From Peptococcaceae bacterium BRH_c8a (lineage in GTDB: Bacteria > Bacillota > Desulfotomaculia > Desulfotomaculales > Desulfallaceae), in the NCBI GenBank assembly GCA_000961575.1, contig LADP01000021.1, positions 178,256-242,255 of the forward strand: a DNA stretch of 64,000 nt, read 5' to 3'. The notes under the pieces are model-generated. The model saw only the letters and a list, made by a program, of their open reading frames with translations, searched no databases and was not told the origin of the DNA. Positions 16,243-24,606 of the stretch are shown here, in pieces. Numbering within the stretch: position 1 is the first letter of the stretch; each line of letters opens with the position of its first letter. The translations under genes were made by a program, and so were the position numbers.

Positions 16243-16268
16243 GGGTGCGTTGTTCAGACGCACCCTTT
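16243..16268 (+). terminator. Terminator of the SASP gene
   Basis: GGGTGCGT (16243-16250) and ACGCACCC (16258-16265) form a perfect 8-bp stem with a 7-base loop followed by TTT. It lies 13 bases past the stop codon. Confidence 0.75.
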
Positions 16269-16367
16269 CAACATAAAATTTCGGGGTTAATGACTGAAAT
16301 AATCTCATTTTGTATAAATTCTCTTCTATATTTAAGCCCAATTAATATTCGTAAAGAAGTGCAGATC

Positions 16368-16388
16368 TGATACAATAGAGTTGTATCA
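16368..16388. promoter_or_regulatory. Perfect dyad upstream of the histidine kinase gene
   Basis: TGATACAA (16368-16375) and TTGTATCA (16381-16388) are a perfect 8-bp inverted repeat with a 5-base spacer, 71 bases before the kinase start. TACAAT within it could be the -10 hexamer, which would make this an operator overlapping the promoter. The binding protein is unknown. Confidence 0.5.
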
Positions 16389-16459
16389 TTACGGTACAGT
16401 TTGTATTATTCTAACCGGCAGTTAATCAGCACCATCCAGAACCCGAAAGGAAAAGAAAT

Positions 16460-18118
16460 ATGGATAACAAACATCTGATTAACGATAAGATGAGCCTGAT
16501 TAAACACTTGACGGGCGTTAACTCATCAAAGCTTAATTACTATTTGGAAGTTAAAAAAATAAATGATGAAATAATCAAGCAAAACAACCGGCTGGAGATT
16601 ATCCACCAAATTATTAAAGACATTAACATCGATATGTCACTAGCGGATACTATCGACAGGGTTTACCAAAGGCTGCCGCTGGTTATACGCTGTGATTTTC
16701 TGGGTCTGGCCCTAATGAGGGAAAATGAGTTGATTATGACGGCCATGGAGCCCGGCTGCGGCTGCACCGGGAATCCCGTGCCCTTTAAATCCTTACTCTG
16801 GCACGCCGTCAAGGGCAAAAAAAGCAAGGTCTGCACTTTGAATCAGAATGACGATACGGTTCATATTTGTCCGCCGCTAAAAGAACTAAAACTTAAGTCA
16901 TTATCCCTGGATCCGCTTTTTGTAAAGGGAAATGTGATTGGCGTTTTAATGATTGGCAGTTGCCGTGAAAACGCCTATTCTGAGGATGAGGTCAAGTTCA
17001 CCAGGCAACTGGCAGACCAACTGGCCATTTGCATCGAAAACGCCCGACTCTACGAGCAAGTGCTCTCCAGTAAGATTGAATGGGAAGAAACTTTTCGCGC
17101 CTTAACTGACCCGATACTACTTATCGACCAGAACCTTAACATTATTCGTTGCAATGACAGGTTGGATGCGCTCCCTGGCCAGTCCACCGGGGAACCGGAA
17201 AAAAGCAAATGTTACCGTTATGTGTGGGGAAGGGACAATAAATGTGACGGCTGCCTGCTGGATGAAGTAAATAACAAGCGTGCACCGGCCTACCGCCGGA
17301 TGCAGACCGAATCTAGCAAGACATTTGATGTATACTATTACCCGGTATTTAATGCCCGGAGAGAGATTTACTCAGTTATTCACCACATTAAGGACGTTAC
17401 TGAAAGAATAAGGATGGAAGCCCAGCTTATGCAGTCGGCCAAGCTTGCGGCCATAGGTGAAATGGCGGCCGGGGTAGCGCACGAATTAAACAGCCCGATG
17501 ACTGTAATTATCGGTAACTCCCAGATGATTTTGCGGGACAATAATACCAATGCTAACAATGTGGAATTGATTAGAGATGTGATCAATTGTGGTTTGCGCT
17601 GTAAGAAAATAATCCAGAACCTGCTTATTTTTTCTCGTCAGGATCAGCAGCCCATGTCCCCTACCAGTTTGAATAACGTGGTGCAACGGGTATTGAGCTT
17701 AATCAAGTATCAGATATCACGCAGCAATATTAACATTGAACTTGACTTGGCCCAGGACTTGCCGGAAGTGCCGGCCAATGAACAACAGCTGGATCAGGTA
17801 CTAATTAATCTGCTTTTAAATGCCCGGGATGCCCTTGAAAAAAACACCCATGACAAAAAAATCATCATCTCCACAGGAGTTAAAAAAGGGGAGCAGGGTG
17901 AACAAGCAGTGGCAACGGTGACCGATAATGGTACAGGTATTGCGGCAGATAATTTGAACAAAATTTTTAACCCCTTCTTTACTAGTAAGGATACCAGTAA
18001 AGGCACCGGGCTGGGCCTATCGGTGAGCCTGGGTATTGCCGAGGCACACGAAGGCACCATCGAGGTAGTTAGTAAACCGGGTCGGGGCAGCAGTTTTTCA
18101 CTGATCATCCCCGCCTGA
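16460..18118 (+). CDS. Sensor histidine kinase (GAF-PAS-HisKA-HATPase)
   Basis: 552 residues from ATG 16460 behind AAAGGAAAAG. There are no transmembrane segments, so it is a cytoplasmic sensor. A GAF-like domain covers about 50-200 and contains a cysteine-rich stretch (PGCGCTG). A PAS domain covers about 205-315 with CYRYVWGRDNKCDGC, a cysteine motif seen in many PAS sensors. HisKA has H341 in AAGVAHELNSPM. The HATPase domain has the N box NLLLNARDAL, DNGTGIA and GKGTGLGLS. It is encoded 33 bases ahead of an NtrC-type regulator, its obvious partner. The pair lies just downstream of the sigma-54-driven aor gene and probably controls it. The signal is unknown; an aldehyde, alcohol or redox cue is a guess. 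Confidence 0.88.
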   Translation: MDNKHLINDKMSLIKHLTGVNSSKLNYYLEVKKINDEIIKQNNRLEIIHQIIKDINIDMSLADTIDRVYQRLPLVIRCDFLGLALMRENELIMTAMEPGCGCTGNPVPFKSLLWHAVKGKKSKVCTLNQNDDTVHICPPLKELKLKSLSLDPLFVKGNVIGVLMIGSCRENAYSEDEVKFTRQLADQLAICIENARLYEQVLSSKIEWEETFRALTDPILLIDQNLNIIRCNDRLDALPGQSTGEPEKSKCYRYVWGRDNKCDGCLLDEVNNKRAPAYRRMQTESSKTFDVYYYPVFNARREIYSVIHHIKDVTERIRMEAQLMQSAKLAAIGEMAAGVAHELNSPMTVIIGNSQMILRDNNTNANNVELIRDVINCGLRCKKIIQNLLIFSRQDQQPMSPTSLNNVVQRVLSLIKYQISRSNINIELDLAQDLPEVPANEQQLDQVLINLLLNARDALEKNTHDKKIIISTGVKKGEQGEQAVATVTDNGTGIAADNLNKIFNPFFTSKDTSKGTGLGLSVSLGIAEAHEGTIEVVSKPGRGSSFSLIIPA

Positions 18119-18151
18119 GTCTGGCGGCGTTTGGAAAGGAGCCATAAACCA

Positions 18152-19699
18152 ATGACCGTAAAACCACACATTTTAGTCATAGATGACGAGGTAGAGGTAG
18201 GGAGTTTTCTACGCCGCCTATTGGAAAGGAAAGGCATGGATGTAAGCCTGGCCCATACCGGTGCCCGAGCATTGCAATTAATTGAATGCAAATCATACAA
18301 TGCCGCTCTGATCGACTTAAAACTACCAGACTCAAGCGGCCTTGATTTGTTGGAACGTCTAAAATTCAAACAGCCTGATTGCGAAGCAGTAATTATGACC
18401 GGTTACGGTACCACCAAGTCGGCGGTGCGGGCTATTCAATTAGGAGCCTTTGATTATATAGAAAAACCATTTGAAGATATAACCGAGGTAGAAGGACTGA
18501 TTGACGGAATTCTTGAACAGGGCCAAAGCAATGGAAGCAAGTCTGGAGGCAGGCCGGGATGGCTGGACATTGCTGAAAAAGCCGGTTTTTACGTAGGTAA
18601 TACAACTAAAATGCTGCACCTGGTTAATGTGACTGAAAAAATTGCCCGGAAAAATTTAAATGTTCTTATTCAGGGTGAAACAGGAACCGGCAAAGAGGTA
18701 TTGGCCCGTTTTATACACATCGCCAGTCAGCGCAGTGAACAGCTATTTATACCCGTAAACTGCGGGGCACTGCCGGAAAACTTGCTGGAAAGCGAACTTT
18801 TCGGACACGAAAGGGGCGCCTTTACCGGTGCTTCCAGCCTGCGGCGCGGTATTTTTGAAGTGGCCGACAAGGGCACGTTGTTTTTAGATGAGATAGGCGA
18901 AGCTAGCCTACCCATTCAAATTAAACTGCTCAGGGTGCTGGAAACAGGTGAGTTTATTCGCCTAGGTGGAGAAAAACCAATAAAAACCGACGTAAGGATC
19001 ATTGCCGCCACAAACATTGATTTGGAAAAGGCCGTCCGGGACAGGCAGTTTAGGGAAGACCTGTTTTATCGGCTAGACGTGGTCAGGCTTGATCTACCTC
19101 CGCTGCGGGAGAGAAAGGAAGACATTTCGGCTCTGGTGAGCCACTTTATCGCCCATAGTAAAATTGGCGATAACCGTACTTTGCAGTTATCTCCGGAAGC
19201 TATGCAAATCCTGTTGAATTACAATTGGCCGGGCAACATCAGGGAACTGCTAAATACTGTAGAACAGTCGCTGGCGCTCTGTGAGAGCGAGGCAATCCTG
19301 CCATCACACTTGGCACAAAAGTTAACTGCCGGCGGAGAAATTGAACCGGAACAGGATGCCGGCAACGAAGACAATAGCGCTTATGCAAACACCGTTTCCC
19401 ATGCACCTGTAGAGATGTTGAAGAGATTGATTAATTGTGCCGAGCAACAGGACAGTCTGACCAGCGATAATATCAGGCAGGCTTATCAGCTGACCTTAAA
19501 TCTGGAACAAAGGCTGTTAAAAAAAATGCAATACCTAGGTATTCAATTCCCTGAACCACTTAGTCTGGAAGAGATTGAGAAACAGGCGGTGGCCAGAACG
19601 CTGGCTTATTTTGAAGGCAACATATCCACAGCTGCCCGTTCCTTGGGAATAGGTAGAAATACATTGTATCGAAAAATAAAAGAATACGGGCTGGAATAG
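18152..19699 (+). CDS. NtrC-family response regulator (receiver, sigma-54 AAA+, Fis HTH)
   Basis: 515 residues. A receiver domain (about 1-120) has phospho-acceptor D55 in ALIDLKLPDSSG. The AAA+ domain (about 150-390) has GETGTGKE, GAFTGA and TLFLDEIGE. After an unusually long linker comes a Fis-type helix-turn-helix (STAARSLGIGRNTLYRKI) at the C-terminus. The start is ATG 18152, with AAAGGAGC 9 bases upstream; the TTG at 18131 lies ahead of that site. It should activate RpoN promoters when phosphorylated by the kinase encoded just upstream. The best candidate target in the window is the -24/-12 promoter at 13788 before aor. Confidence 0.9.
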   Translation: MTVKPHILVIDDEVEVGSFLRRLLERKGMDVSLAHTGARALQLIECKSYNAALIDLKLPDSSGLDLLERLKFKQPDCEAVIMTGYGTTKSAVRAIQLGAFDYIEKPFEDITEVEGLIDGILEQGQSNGSKSGGRPGWLDIAEKAGFYVGNTTKMLHLVNVTEKIARKNLNVLIQGETGTGKEVLARFIHIASQRSEQLFIPVNCGALPENLLESELFGHERGAFTGASSLRRGIFEVADKGTLFLDEIGEASLPIQIKLLRVLETGEFIRLGGEKPIKTDVRIIAATNIDLEKAVRDRQFREDLFYRLDVVRLDLPPLRERKEDISALVSHFIAHSKIGDNRTLQLSPEAMQILLNYNWPGNIRELLNTVEQSLALCESEAILPSHLAQKLTAGGEIEPEQDAGNEDNSAYANTVSHAPVEMLKRLINCAEQQDSLTSDNIRQAYQLTLNLEQRLLKKMQYLGIQFPEPLSLEEIEKQAVARTLAYFEGNISTAARSLGIGRNTLYRKIKEYGLE

Positions 19700-19710
19700 T
19701 GAAAAAAAGG

Positions 19711-19737
19711 CCCCCTGTCAAACGTGGCAGGGGGTTT
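19711..19737 (+). terminator. Terminator of the two-component operon
   Basis: CCCCCTG (19711-19717) pairs with CAGGGGG (19728-19734), a perfect 7-bp GC-rich stem, followed by TTT. It starts 12 bases after the response regulator stop. Confidence 0.75.
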
Positions 19738-19837
19738 AACTATATATTAATAGGGGATAGCCCGGGGACAGCCTGTCCGGTGAAGTTGTCTGGCTTGCTT
19801 CCGGATGATGAATATGTAGCTACTCCCGGGAAGGGGG

Positions 19838-19931
19838 CTAGTTTAGTGTCTCCTGAAAAAGTCTTTAGGGGTTTGGTATTATCTCCAATATGCGACTCGC
19901 CATTATACTTGAATCAGGAGAACTATTAATA
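19838..19931. repeat. Palindromic repeat (family A, diverged copy)
   Basis: TTTAGTGTCTCCTGAAAAAG, then GGGGTTTGGT and ATTATCTCC, match the reverse complement of 15901-15965 closely. The far end, TCAGGAG then AACTATTAATAACC, resembles the outer flank of the 15.9-kb copy. The inner part is deleted. The two copies bracket the SASP and two-component genes in opposite orientation. A 76-codon open frame across 19699-19929 is made mostly of this element and is not called as a gene. Confidence 0.65.
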
Positions 19932-19935
19932 ACCT

Positions 19936-21099
19936 TTACAAGGCTTCCTGGTAAATATCTATAACATCCTCCATCGTGGCCTTGCGCGGGTTGGTAAAGC
20001 TGCAGGCATCCTTCATAGCGTTTTCAGCCATAATCTTGAAGTCTTCTTCCTTGACATCCAACGCTGCCAACCCTTCGGGGATACCCACATCCCCAGACAG
20101 CTGTTGAATTGAATCGATAGCTACGTCTGCCGCGTCTCTGATGCTAAGGCCTTCAATATTTTCGCCCATAGCCACGGCCATTTCAGCAAAGCGCTTAGGC
20201 CGGGCTATCAGGTTGAAACTACAAACGTGCGGTAGCAGGATGGCGTTGCATACGCCATGGGGCAGGTTGTAATAACCGCCCAACTGGTGCGCCATGGCGT
20301 GTACGTAACCAAGACTGGCATTATTAAAAGCCATGCCAGCCAGGAATTCAGCATAGGCCATCCGGTCACGGGCGTACATGTTTTCACCGTTGGCCACTGC
20401 ATCACGCAGGTTTTCCGAAATTAGCGTCATGGCCATCAGCGCTGCTGCATCGGTTACCGGGGTGGCAATGGTTGATACGTAAGCTTCCACCGCATGGGTA
20501 AGAGCGTCCATGCCGGTGGCGGCAGTAAGCGACGGAGGCATACCGACCATCATCATGGGGTCGTTAATAGCTACGTTTGGCGTCACCCGCCAGTCGACAA
20601 TAGCCATTTTAATTTTGCGACTGGTATCGGTGATGATACAAAAGCGGGTTATTTCACTGGCTGTTCCGGCTGTGGTGTTGATGGCGATAAAAGGTGGCAT
20701 TGGTTTGTTTGACTTGTCAACACCCTCGTAGTCTTGTATATTGCCGCCGTTGGTGGCGACAATGCCGATACCCTTGGCGCAGTCGTGTGCACTGCCTCCG
20801 CCCAGGGAAATAATCATGTCGCAGTTCTCTTTTTGATAAACAGCCAAACCGTCTTTTACGTTTTTGTCGGTGGGATTGGGTTCGGCTCCGCCCCAGACTA
20901 TCGCTTTGGCACCGGCCTGCTCAACCATTCTTTTGATGTCGCTGGCCATTTCTGATTTAGCTAGAAATGCGTCGGTGACAATCATTGCGTTGGTGCCGCC
21001 AAGTATTTTCACCTGATTGGTGGTTTCCTTGGCTGCCCCAACGCCCATTAAGTTGACGGTGGGAATGTAGAAGCCGAAAACCTGTTCTCCCAGCTTCAT
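19936..21099 (-). CDS. Iron-containing alcohol dehydrogenase (second copy type)
   Basis: 387 residues read leftwards from ATG 21099 behind AAAGGAGGACTC. GGGSAHDCAKGIG is the NAD(P) motif, NTTAGTASE follows, and GMDALTHAVEAY, VHAMAHQLGG and LPHGVCNAILLPH supply the metal ligands in the order expected for methanol/1,3-propanediol-type group III dehydrogenases. It is clearly a different subfamily from the enzyme at 11962 (which has SHHGETNA in place of LPHGVCNA). The upstream region shares the half site TGTTCCACA with the aor promoter region but has no recognisable -24/-12 element. Probably part of alcohol/aldehyde interconversion with the AOR. Confidence 0.9.
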   Translation of the reverse strand: MKLGEQVFGFYIPTVNLMGVGAAKETTNQVKILGGTNAMIVTDAFLAKSEMASDIKRMVEQAGAKAIVWGGAEPNPTDKNVKDGLAVYQKENCDMIISLGGGSAHDCAKGIGIVATNGGNIQDYEGVDKSNKPMPPFIAINTTAGTASEITRFCIITDTSRKIKMAIVDWRVTPNVAINDPMMMVGMPPSLTAATGMDALTHAVEAYVSTIATPVTDAAALMAMTLISENLRDAVANGENMYARDRMAYAEFLAGMAFNNASLGYVHAMAHQLGGYYNLPHGVCNAILLPHVCSFNLIARPKRFAEMAVAMGENIEGLSIRDAADVAIDSIQQLSGDVGIPEGLAALDVKEEDFKIMAENAMKDACSFTNPRKATMEDVIDIYQEAL

Positions 21100-21345
21100 T
21101 TAGAGTCCTCCTTTATATTACGGGGATATACCCCTTTATTAACTCAATGCATTGGATATGCTTATGTTTGCTGTGCTGCGAGTGTTGTTGTTCCACAATG
21201 TATAAGAGCTGTTTTGGGGGAGGACAACATTGTAGAATTTGCTCCGATATTTAACGCATATGTAATGATATAATGCCAGATTTAGAAATTTGTCATGCAA
21301 AATAACGTAAAATTAACAAAAAAATTTTTGTGACGTAGTAAAAAG

Positions 21346-21367
21346 AAAAACCCCGGATGGGGTTTTT
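21346..21367 (-). terminator. Bidirectional hairpin terminator downstream of the DUF2680 gene
   Basis: AAAAACCCC (21346-21354) and GGGGTTTTT (21359-21367) are perfectly complementary with a 4-base loop. A/T tails on both sides allow use in either direction. It lies 28 bases past the stop of the leftward DUF2680 gene. Confidence 0.75.
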
Positions 21368-21394
21368 CAGTCACATTGTGTTGGTTAATGATTT

Positions 21395-21778
21395 TTATTG
21401 GGATTGCACTGCGTCTGGTTGCATTATCCTGAATCCTGCCCCAGGGCCTCCGTGACGGCCAGTCCCGTCACGGAGGCCCTGGCCCTGGTTACCAAACGAG
21501 CCTCTGCCGGCGCCCATCATACCCTGGTTACCGAAGGGACAAACAAAACCATTGGCTTCGTGAAACTTGTACATCTCGTTCATATGTTCTGTATACTGTT
21601 CTCCCTGTTCCGCGGTTATACGGCCTTCCTCAACTGCCTTCTGCACAGCTTCTTGCTTGGCGTTGAACCTTTGTTCAAGCCACGTTTTGGCATCTGCTGC
21701 GTTATCTGCGAAAGCCGGCATGGCCATGGTAGCTAGCAAAACCACCGCTGCCAAAATGATGATTACCTTTCTGTTCAT
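21395..21778 (-). CDS. Secreted DUF2680-type protein
   Basis: 127 residues read leftwards from ATG 21778, which has AAAAAAGGAGGCACC upstream. A Sec signal peptide (MNRKVIIILAAVVLLATMAM then PAFA cleavage) is followed by a helical region WLEQRFNAKQEAVQKAVEEG and RITAEQGEQYTEHM typical of DUF2680/YckD-like proteins. The tail is rich in Gly, Met and Gln. Function unknown. The tail-coding DNA contains a perfect 18-bp inverted repeat (21441-21482), odd inside a coding region. Confidence 0.75.
   Translation of the reverse strand: MNRKVIIILAAVVLLATMAMPAFADNAADAKTWLEQRFNAKQEAVQKAVEEGRITAEQGEQYTEHMNEMYKFHEANGFVCPFGNQGMMGAGRGSFGNQGQGLRDGTGRHGGPGAGFRIMQPDAVQSQ
21441..21482. repeat. Perfect 18-bp inverted repeat inside the DUF2680 gene
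   Basis: CCAGGGCCTCCGTGACGG (21441-21458) is exactly reverse-complemented at 21465-21482, with a 6-base loop. It encodes part of the Gly-rich tail. In RNA this would be a very stable hairpin near the end of the message, which might block 3' decay or slow translation. Confidence 0.8.
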
Positions 21779-21861
21779 GTTGGTGCCTCCTTTTTTGTTT
21801 CTTTTGATTATCATAACCGTAATTTGTGGCAAAAGTGTGGAACGGTTATGGAAATCATGGG

Positions 21862-21905
21862 TAATCTTTCATTCCGACTCCTGACTTCTGATTCCTGACT
21901 CCTTG
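21862..21905 (-). repeat. GAGTCAGG repeat (family C) at the 3' end of rqcH
   Basis: On the minus strand this reads AAGGAGTCAGGAATCAGAAG followed by TCAGGAGTCGGAATGAAAG. Related copies occur at 32416-32440, 33816-33850 and 54652-54677, some continuing into GAAAGAACGGTTTAT. Here it overlaps the last 12 codons and the stop of rqcH. Confidence 0.65.
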
Positions 21906-23656
21906 ATATCAGAGGCGGGGTCGACGTAGAGTGTTTTTTGCTTTTCATAGATTACGTAACCTGGCCGGGAGCCATTTGGTTTTTTTACATGTTTTCGCAC
22001 GGTGTAATCAACCGGCACGTTGGATGACCCAGTGGCCCGGCTAAAATGCGCCGCCAAGGCAGCGGCCTGGTGCAAAGTCGACAGTGGAACTTCTCGGCCT
22101 TCGGTACGGATAATCACATGGGAACCCGGTATTTTACAGGTATGCAACCAGACATCTTGCTCATCGGCAATCTTAAAAGTCAAGGTATCGTTTTGACGGT
22201 TGTTTTTGCCCACCAGCACAGTGAATCCATCGCCTGAAAGAAATTTTAAAGGCGTTGAACGAGGCTGAGCCTCTTTTAGTCGCGATTTGCGCGGTATGGA
22301 TACCGGCTCTTTGAGGTAACCTTGGCCTCGGAGTTCCCGCCTGATTTCCTCCAGGTCATCCGTGGCTTGGGCCATGTCAATCGACGAGACTACACCCTCC
22401 AGGTAATGTAATTCTTCTTCGCTCAGGGCGGCCATCCGCAATGAAGCCTCCCGGGTATTTCTGGCCTTGGTATATCTTTTAAAGTAGGCCTGGGAGTTTT
22501 CCGGTCCAGTACGCTGAGGGTCCAATAATATGGTGACCTTTTCCCCATCCGGGGCGTAATAGTTATCCAGTTCTATTTCTTGCATGCCTTTTTCTACGAG
22601 GTGCATATAACTGGTCAGTAATTCACCGGACAATCTGTACCGGTCAGCCTCTCCAGCGTCGGCCACGCTTTTTTGTTGCAGTTGCAGCTTTTTGCTAATC
22701 CGCCGGCTATGTTTTTTAATAACGCTCAGCAACTGGTTCTTTTCTTTGTTCAGTTCCAGCCGGTTTAGTTTATAAGTAAAAAAAGAGTCGGCAATTTCGT
22801 TGGCCGCCCCCTTAATCTGCTGTAGTTGTTCCCGGTGTGCCGTCTCCAGCGCAAAAAAATCCACTGGTTTACCACTAGGACGGCATAACAGGGTGGCCCG
22901 GACTCCGTCTTCCCGGATATTGGTCATTGTTTTTTGCAACGTCTGCCACAGGGTGCGCATTTCGTGTTCTCCGCAATGCTCCAGAAGCATCTCCGAATCA
23001 ATGCCGGCTATCCGAACCAGTTCCTTACAGGTGGGGATGCTGAAACCATCCAAAGAACGCTGAACCGCTGCTGCCAGGCTGCCATCCAGTTTGCCGGACA
23101 AAACTAACTCCCTGAAATGGTCTTCGGTTAGGGAGAACGGGTCGGTTTTACCCTGGTCCGGAGGGGGAATATAAATTCGGCCGGGAAGCACCTCCCGGTG
23201 CCGGCTTACCGAATGGGAATAGCGCCGGATACCGTCCAAAATAACATCACCGGCCCGGGAGATCAGAATAATATTGCTATGCCGGCCCATAATCTCACAG
23301 TTTAGTGATTTAACCAGAGGCTGCCCCAGCTCATCGCGGCAATCCACCCGAATGTCCACTACCCTGTCCAGGCCGGATTGTCGGAATTCAATAATGCGGC
23401 CTCCTTCCAGGTGTTTGCGCAGCAGCATACAGAACATGGGCGGTGATACCGGGTTGGGCCGGGGTGTACCGGTCAGGTGAACCCTGGCGTTTTCAGCACC
23501 GGCATTGAGAACAAGCCGGTATTTTGCCCCGGGTTTACTAATGGCCAGGATTATTTCTTCTCTTGCCGGTTGGTAGATTTTTTCTATGCGTCCCTGTTTA
23601 AGTTTGTCGTTTAGTTCGCGGCATATACCGTATAAAAAAAGCCCGTCTAAGGGCAT
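21869..23656 (-). CDS. rqcH: NFACT family protein RqcH (ribosome quality control)
   Basis: 595 residues read leftwards. ATG 23656 is chosen because GGAGGG lies upstream and MPLDGLFLYGICREL is the normal family start. The NFACT-N domain contains GLDRVVDI, with the Asp-Arg pair needed for alanine-tail synthesis. A coiled-coil middle part follows, then NFACT-R with VGKNNRQNDTLT and IPGSHVIIRT near residues 470-520. RqcH binds stalled 50S-peptidyl-tRNA complexes and adds alanine tails; it was earlier annotated as a fibronectin-binding protein. The last residues (about IKESGIRSQESE) are encoded by a copy of a genomic GAGTCAGG repeat, so the original C-terminus was probably shorter. Confidence 0.9.
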   Translation of the reverse strand: MPLDGLFLYGICRELNDKLKQGRIEKIYQPAREEIILAISKPGAKYRLVLNAGAENARVHLTGTPRPNPVSPPMFCMLLRKHLEGGRIIEFRQSGLDRVVDIRVDCRDELGQPLVKSLNCEIMGRHSNIILISRAGDVILDGIRRYSHSVSRHREVLPGRIYIPPPDQGKTDPFSLTEDHFRELVLSGKLDGSLAAAVQRSLDGFSIPTCKELVRIAGIDSEMLLEHCGEHEMRTLWQTLQKTMTNIREDGVRATLLCRPSGKPVDFFALETAHREQLQQIKGAANEIADSFFTYKLNRLELNKEKNQLLSVIKKHSRRISKKLQLQQKSVADAGEADRYRLSGELLTSYMHLVEKGMQEIELDNYYAPDGEKVTILLDPQRTGPENSQAYFKRYTKARNTREASLRMAALSEEELHYLEGVVSSIDMAQATDDLEEIRRELRGQGYLKEPVSIPRKSRLKEAQPRSTPLKFLSGDGFTVLVGKNNRQNDTLTFKIADEQDVWLHTCKIPGSHVIIRTEGREVPLSTLHQAAALAAHFSRATGSSNVPVDYTVRKHVKKPNGSRPGYVIYEKQKTLYVDPASDIKESGIRSQESE

Positions 23657-23793
23657 AGTTTTGCCCTCCGTTTTCAAAATTCTGGTACCGTAACAGTATA
23701 TCACCGGCACAAGTACGGGTCAAAGACTTTTGCCATACCCGGGAAATAGACTTTGAAAATGCCTACCCGAAAAATATTGCATCTACCCAAAAA

Positions 23794-24378
23794 TTAATGT
23801 TCTGTAGAGGTACAGCCAGGACAGTGCTCGCCCCATAAATGATCTAAAAAGGTAATCATGGTGTAATTTGAAGCTTCTGCGGGGTCGGCTTTTAGCATTT
23901 TGTCCAAGCAGCTTTTGCACACCTTTCTCCCGGCGGAATGGATTAGAGGTTCAGGAACACCCAATCGTGTTAGCCTTAATGTCCTGTCCTCGACATCTAT
24001 GTTTTCTATATCTACGGCATTGCCGCTTACTACAAGCAACCCGGTATCACCTTTAAAACCGGGCTCGTGGATGATTGAACAGCCCTTTTGTAATTTATGG
24101 GCTAATTTTTCGTATTTCCTGGCCTGGCTGTAAGGTATGTCGCCATGGATAACCATTTTTTTTGCATTTTCATCTTCTAATGCACTGGTTATTTCCGGGT
24201 AAATTCCAGGTTCGGCAACTTGTTTTTTGGAAAGGCGCTTGATCACCCGCTCCCTAAACTCACCCAGGAACCGGTTTTTTTCTGCTCTTTTTATTTCAGG
24301 TTGACCATAAATGCCCGTTAAAATTGTTTTTTCCAGTTCATTATGCCGCTCCCATTCATTCAACGTTTCAGAAGGCAT
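23794..24378 (-). CDS. YueI-like protein (DUF1694 family)
   Basis: 194 residues read leftwards from ATG 24378 behind GAAAGGAGTATAAG. LEKTILTGIYGQPEIKRAEK at the start, FLGEFRERVIKRLSKKQV, and NAKKMVIHGDIPYSQARKYE match the Bacillus YueI/DUF1694 family, whose members resemble an L7Ae/Gadd45-like fold. This protein has an extra C-terminal part with CKSCLDKML and GEHCPGC, two CxxC-like cysteine pairs that could bind zinc, not part of the plain YueI domain as I know it. Function unknown. Confidence 0.65.
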   Translation of the reverse strand: MPSETLNEWERHNELEKTILTGIYGQPEIKRAEKNRFLGEFRERVIKRLSKKQVAEPGIYPEITSALEDENAKKMVIHGDIPYSQARKYEKLAHKLQKGCSIIHEPGFKGDTGLLVVSGNAVDIENIDVEDRTLRLTRLGVPEPLIHSAGRKVCKSCLDKMLKADPAEASNYTMITFLDHLWGEHCPGCTSTEH

Positions 24379-24606
24379 CAATCTTATACTCCTTTCAAAT
24401 ATCAACAATATCAACATAGAATATCTGTTTAAAAGTTCTTTATACATAATAAAACTGTGCAGAACTGACTTAAAGGGAACGAACTATGACACGCTTCTTT
24501 GATTGGAAGGAGTAAAACCAATTTTGTCGAAAGTAGCATTGAGCCTTTGGTTATAGATGGTCTAACAAAAGAAAATTACCTGCATGCGGGGTAGTGGGGG
24601 TATATT

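Noticed and set aside
19699..19929. 76-codon open frame after the response regulator
   Set aside because: It starts at the terminator hairpin and is mostly made of a family A repeat; no ribosome binding site and no protein-like composition.
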